NCBI RefSeq assembly: GCF_008905045.1
Contig: NZ_VWMY01000003.1
Span: forward strand, 1 to 54,568
DNA length: 54,568 nt
Direction: 5' to 3'
Source: Streptomyces albicerus
GTDB lineage: Bacteria; Actinomycetota; Actinomycetes; Streptomycetales; Streptomycetaceae
The notes below the pieces were generated by a model. It was not told the DNA's origin. It searched no databases and was given only the letters and a program-made list of their open reading frames with translations. Numbering within the stretch: the stretch's first letter is position 1; every line of letters begins with the position of its first letter. Of this stretch, positions 52,301 through 54,568 are shown piece after piece. The position numbers and the translations under genes were made by a program.

Positions 52301-54515
52301 CGCCGAGGCGGCCCGGGCGACCGGGGTCACCATCAAGCCGTCCGAGCTGTACGACGCCTCGAAGAGCTACTCCGGCTACATCGGCAGGTCCATGTACGCC
52401 CCCGACCCGTACTTCGGCGGCGAGGTGGACGACTTCCGGATCTACAACCGGGCCCTGTCGCCCACCGAGGTCCTGGAGCTGAGCGGCAACACGACCGGTA
52501 TCGCCACGGCCACTCACCCCGCGCTGAAGGTCGACGCCATCATCGACGACGCGGACAGCAGGATCACCCTCCCGCTGCGCGAGGGCAGTGATCTGACCGC
52601 CCTGGCACCGGAGTTCAGCCTCGCCCACGGCGCGTCCATCAGCCCCGCGTCCGGCTCGCTGCACGACTTCACCGAGCCGGTGACGTACGAGGTGACCGGT
52701 TCGGACGGCGAGAAGCGCACCTGGACGGTCAAGGCACTCGAGATGAAGAGCCCGGTGCTGCCGGGGCTCAACGCCGACCCGAACATCGCGCGGTTCGGCG
52801 ACACCTTCTACATGTACCCGACCACCGACGGTTTCCCGGGCTGGAGCGGCACGCAGTTCAAGGCCTACTCCTCCAAGGACCTGGTCCATTGGAAGGACCA
52901 CGGCGTCATCCTGGACCTCGGACCCGACGTCAGCTGGGCCGACGCCCGGGCCTGGGCCCCGACGATGGCCGAGAAGAACGGGAAGTACTACTTCTACTAC
53001 TCCGCCGACACGAACATCGGCGTCGCGGTCTCCGACTCGCCGACCGGCCCGTTCAAGGACCCCCTGGGCAAGCCGCTGGTCGCCCGCGGCGCCTTCACCG
53101 GCCAGATGATCGACCCGGCGGTCTTCACCGACGACGACGGCCAGTCGTACCTGTACTGGGGCAACGGCAGGGCGTATGTCGTCCCGCTCAACGACGACAT
53201 GGTCTCCTTCGACGCCTCGAAGGTCACCAACATCACGCCCAGCGGCTACAACGAGGGCTCCTTCGTCATCAAGCGCAAGGGCACCTACTACTTCATGTGG
53301 TCGGAGAACGACACACGGGACGAGAACTACCGCGTCGCCTACGCGACCGGCTCCTCGCCCACCGGCCCCTGGACCAAGCAGGGCGTGATCCTGGAGAAGG
53401 ACCTCTCCCTCGGCATCAAGGGGCCCGGCCACCACTCGGTGGTGAAGGTGCCGAACACCGACGACTGGTACATCGCCTACCACCGTTTCGCCATCCCCGG
53501 CGGTGACGGCACAAACCGCGAAACCACCGTGGACAAGCTGGAGTTCGACTCCGACGGCCTGATCAAGAAGGTCGTACCCACGCTGGAGAGCATCGACCCG
53601 GTCACCATCGTCCGGGCAGGCCCGAACGCCCTGGGCACCGAGGGAAGCGCGATCCCCGTCACCGGCACGATCTCCGGGGCCGGTGACCCGAAGTGGACGG
53701 TGGAGGACGGAGCGCCCTGCACCTTCTCCGACCCCGACGCCGTTCTCACGTCGATCACCTGCGCCGACGACGGCACGTACGAGGTCACGCTGACCGGTGG
53801 CCGCAGCAGCGACAAGCTCACCGTCACCGTGGACAACGCGGCCCCGGTGATCACCTCGGCCACGGGTCCGGGTGCTCCGGTGTCGGTCGGCCAGAGCTCG
53901 GTCGTCAAGGCCCCGTTCACCGACCTGGGGTCCGACGACACCCAGACCTGCGAGGTCGACTGGAAGGACGGAACCGAGCCGTCCACCGGAACCGTGACCG
54001 CCACGGGCTGCGAGGCCGCGCACACCTACAAGAAGGCGGGCATCCGCCGCCCGGTGGTCACCGTCACCGACGACGACGGTGGTTCGGACAGCACGCAACT
54101 GCCCGAACTGATCGTCTACGACCGTGCGGCCGGTCCGATCGCCGGCGTCGGTGTCATCTCCTCCCCGGCCGGCGCCTTCCCGGCCAAGCCGACGCTGACC
54201 GGGCTTGCGGGCTTCTCCTTCGGCGCCGCGTACAAGAAGGCGAAGGACACCGTGCCCAGCGGCAACGCGACCTTCGACTTCGCGGCCGGCAAGGTGAAGT
54301 TCCGTTCCACCGGGTCGGACTGGCTGGTCGTCACCCGCGAGGAAGCCCAGTACCAGGGCTCCGGCACGGTCAACGGCACCGGCGGATACGCCTTCCGCAT
54401 CACCATCACCGACTCTCCCGACACCTACCGCATCAAGATCTGGCAGAAGTCCACCGGTGACGTCGTCTACGACAACCGCACCGGTACAAAGGCCTACGGC
54501 ATCGTGTTCGGCTGA
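49314..54515 (+). CDS. giant secreted arabinan-type hydrolase with two GH43 and two LamG modules
   Basis: This 1,733-residue exported protein has these modules in order: signal peptide (1-40); LamG/concanavalin-like domain (about 48-255); two atrophied bacterial Ig-like domains (265-440); first GH43 (445-755; base Asp in LRDPFI); Ig-like domain (765-835); second LamG (841-1060); a short beta domain (1065-1140); second GH43 (1145-1435; base Asp in NADPNIARF near 1155); Ig/PKD-like domains (1450-1605); and a C-terminal domain of about 125 residues seen at the end of other large Streptomyces hydrolases. It probably cuts arabinan or a related polysaccharide at two sites or linkages. The ATG at 49314 is followed by an Arg-rich, Tat-compatible leader without a strict twin-arginine motif. 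No sortase signal is seen. Confidence 0.92.
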   Translation: MHIARPRSRARRLAGQLAGLSAASLFLGVLGPVAPAVHAAESADITDGLALWYKLDAASGATVADASGNGRTGTVNGTAAWSGSGEGLGFNGSDTYVKVPDNIMSGMNSITVSMDVKVDSAQSTPYFIYGFGNTSGTAGNGYLFTTGSTFRTSIASGNWSTEQTTQPSPARAMTRAVWKHVTYTQTGGTGVLYEDGVEVARNTAVTITPGSIGSGTTTANYLGKSVYPGDKLFKGSIRDFRVYDRALAGTEVEQLSLPVAAQGVADDKAALTLGDTSAVVSDLTLPTTGTAGGSTISWDSDTPSVVSDSGAVTRPAAGEPDGHATLTATLKKGSVTDTKTFDITVPAAFDDDTAAEQAADALKVDNLDDVRGNITLPTAGVYGTKVGWSSAKPDVISADGVVHRPAHGDGATTVELTATVTKGEAQATRVLTAKVPELPAKEPLKGYMFSYFTGEGTSDGEQLYAALSKGNDPLKWRELNDGKPVLTSTLGEKGLRDPFIIRSPEGDKFYQIATDLRIYGNGNWDASQRTGSKSIMVWESTDLVHWTDQRLVKVSPDSAGNTWAPEAYYDEKLGSYVVFWASKLYDNPEHSGDTYNRMMYATTRDFRTFSEPKVWIDRGYSVIDSTMIKHDDTYYRLSKDERNNTSSTPNSKFIFQEKSDSILDESWDFVAEGIGKGAMNAAEGPLVFKSNTEEKWYAFLDEFGGRGYIPFETTDLASGNWTPVPEYDLPSKPRHGTVLPVTQAEYDRLLKAYQPDQLVESVEDVKVTTGIGDAPVLPGTVIADYADGVKRPVSVTWDDVPSSAYAQAGTFTVSGSLPDGAALKVKAEVTVSEEGPEVPADLVLHYDFDETGGNIARDSSGHGYHGAYVRTPDFGTGVKDGSFKMSGGSSSSTTSPYVRIPNGVLKGADSVTVSTHVKWKGGDNFQWLFGLGPDSNKYLFASPSNGGGKLFSAITKATWSGEKQMTGGSQLTPGEWKHVTVTVNSTTETAVLYVDGAEAARATGVTIKPSELYDASKSYSGYIGRSMYAPDPYFGGEVDDFRIYNRALSPTEVLELSGNTTGIATATHPALKVDAIIDDADSRITLPLREGSDLTALAPEFSLAHGASISPASGSLHDFTEPVTYEVTGSDGEKRTWTVKALEMKSPVLPGLNADPNIARFGDTFYMYPTTDGFPGWSGTQFKAYSSKDLVHWKDHGVILDLGPDVSWADARAWAPTMAEKNGKYYFYYSADTNIGVAVSDSPTGPFKDPLGKPLVARGAFTGQMIDPAVFTDDDGQSYLYWGNGRAYVVPLNDDMVSFDASKVTNITPSGYNEGSFVIKRKGTYYFMWSENDTRDENYRVAYATGSSPTGPWTKQGVILEKDLSLGIKGPGHHSVVKVPNTDDWYIAYHRFAIPGGDGTNRETTVDKLEFDSDGLIKKVVPTLESIDPVTIVRAGPNALGTEGSAIPVTGTISGAGDPKWTVEDGAPCTFSDPDAVLTSITCADDGTYEVTLTGGRSSDKLTVTVDNAAPVITSATGPGAPVSVGQSSVVKAPFTDLGSDDTQTCEVDWKDGTEPSTGTVTATGCEAAHTYKKAGIRRPVVTVTDDDGGSDSTQLPELIVYDRAAGPIAGVGVISSPAGAFPAKPTLTGLAGFSFGAAYKKAKDTVPSGNATFDFAAGKVKFRSTGSDWLVVTREEAQYQGSGTVNGTGGYAFRITITDSPDTYRIKIWQKSTGDVVYDNRTGTKAYGIVFG

Positions 54516-54547
54516 CGGCTGACGCACCACCATCCACAGAAGCGGTG

Positions 54548-54568
54548 CCCGGGGCTCAGAGCCCCGGG
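54548..54568. terminator. hairpin terminator at the window edge
   Basis: A perfect 9-bp stem CCCGGGGCT/AGCCCCGGG has a 3-nt loop, 33 nt after the large hydrolase stop. The window ends on its last base, so any U tract is out of view. Confidence 0.7.

Noticed and set aside
51504..54533. 1,009-residue minus-strand frame opposite the large GH43 gene
   Set aside because: It has the same composition bias and no recognisable domain; codon third positions fit the sense strand.
1..54568. tRNA, rRNA, integrase, transposase or phage genes
   Set aside because: I looked for CCA-ended cloverleaf sequences and for transposase or integrase motifs and saw none.

Overview
The window looks like chromosomal DNA of a Streptomyces or close relative. 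It is about 70% GC with strong third-position GC bias, many genes start with GTG, and many neighbours overlap by 4 bases (ATGA or GTGA). It carries a mycothiol-type formaldehyde dehydrogenase, secreted multidomain arabinan/xylan-type hydrolases, and two copies of an intergenic repeat that I recognise from Streptomyces. All assignments come from reading the sequence; no database search was run.

Region 1 (1-19.6 kb) is a choline/glycine-betaine locus. On the minus strand lie betB with an osmoprotectant ABC importer (proV, a double proW, proX), and betA with a small MTHFR-like protein. An IclR regulator reads the other way. Next come a Rieske oxygenase, two ferredoxin-reductase pairs, a second dihydropteroate synthase, a decayed pabB fragment, a mycothiol-dependent formaldehyde dehydrogenase with a metallo-beta-lactamase-fold partner, and a BCCT transporter. 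Together they could import choline or betaine, oxidise choline to betaine, demethylate the quaternary amine, and dispose of the formaldehyde and one-carbon units. A 36-bp inverted repeat with GTTGCG/CGCAAC arms lies upstream of at least five of these transcription units, with weaker versions at two more, so the block is probably one regulon.

Region 2 (19.6-25 kb) holds an ABC exporter behind a SoxR-box-like promoter with a 19-bp spacer and probably leaderless, a flippase-like membrane protein, a crotonase and an MscS channel. Region 3 (25-33.3 kb) is a sugar block: an FGGY kinase, a GH42 beta-galactosidase, an ABC sugar importer, and a LacI regulator with two identical palindromic operators.

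Region 4 (33.4-39 kb) has an HSL-type esterase and a four-gene aromatic meta-cleavage operon: galB-like hydratase, galC/ligK-like aldolase, galD-like tautomerase and a VOC-fold extradiol dioxygenase. A GntR/FCD regulator lies upstream. This set implies cleavage straight to 4-oxalomesaconate, as for gallate, but by a dioxygenase of an unexpected fold. Region 5 (39-43.9 kb) is a flavin electron-transfer module (ApbE, FMN-binding lipid-anchored or secreted protein, ferric-reductase-like membrane flavoprotein) divergent from a two-component system.

Region 6 (44-45.9 kb) is a LysR/EamA divergent pair. Region 7 (45.9-54.6 kb) has three secreted GH43 enzymes, one of them a 1,733-residue protein with two GH43 modules and two LamG modules. 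They share an intergenic region with candidate GTTCG-N6-CGAAC operators.
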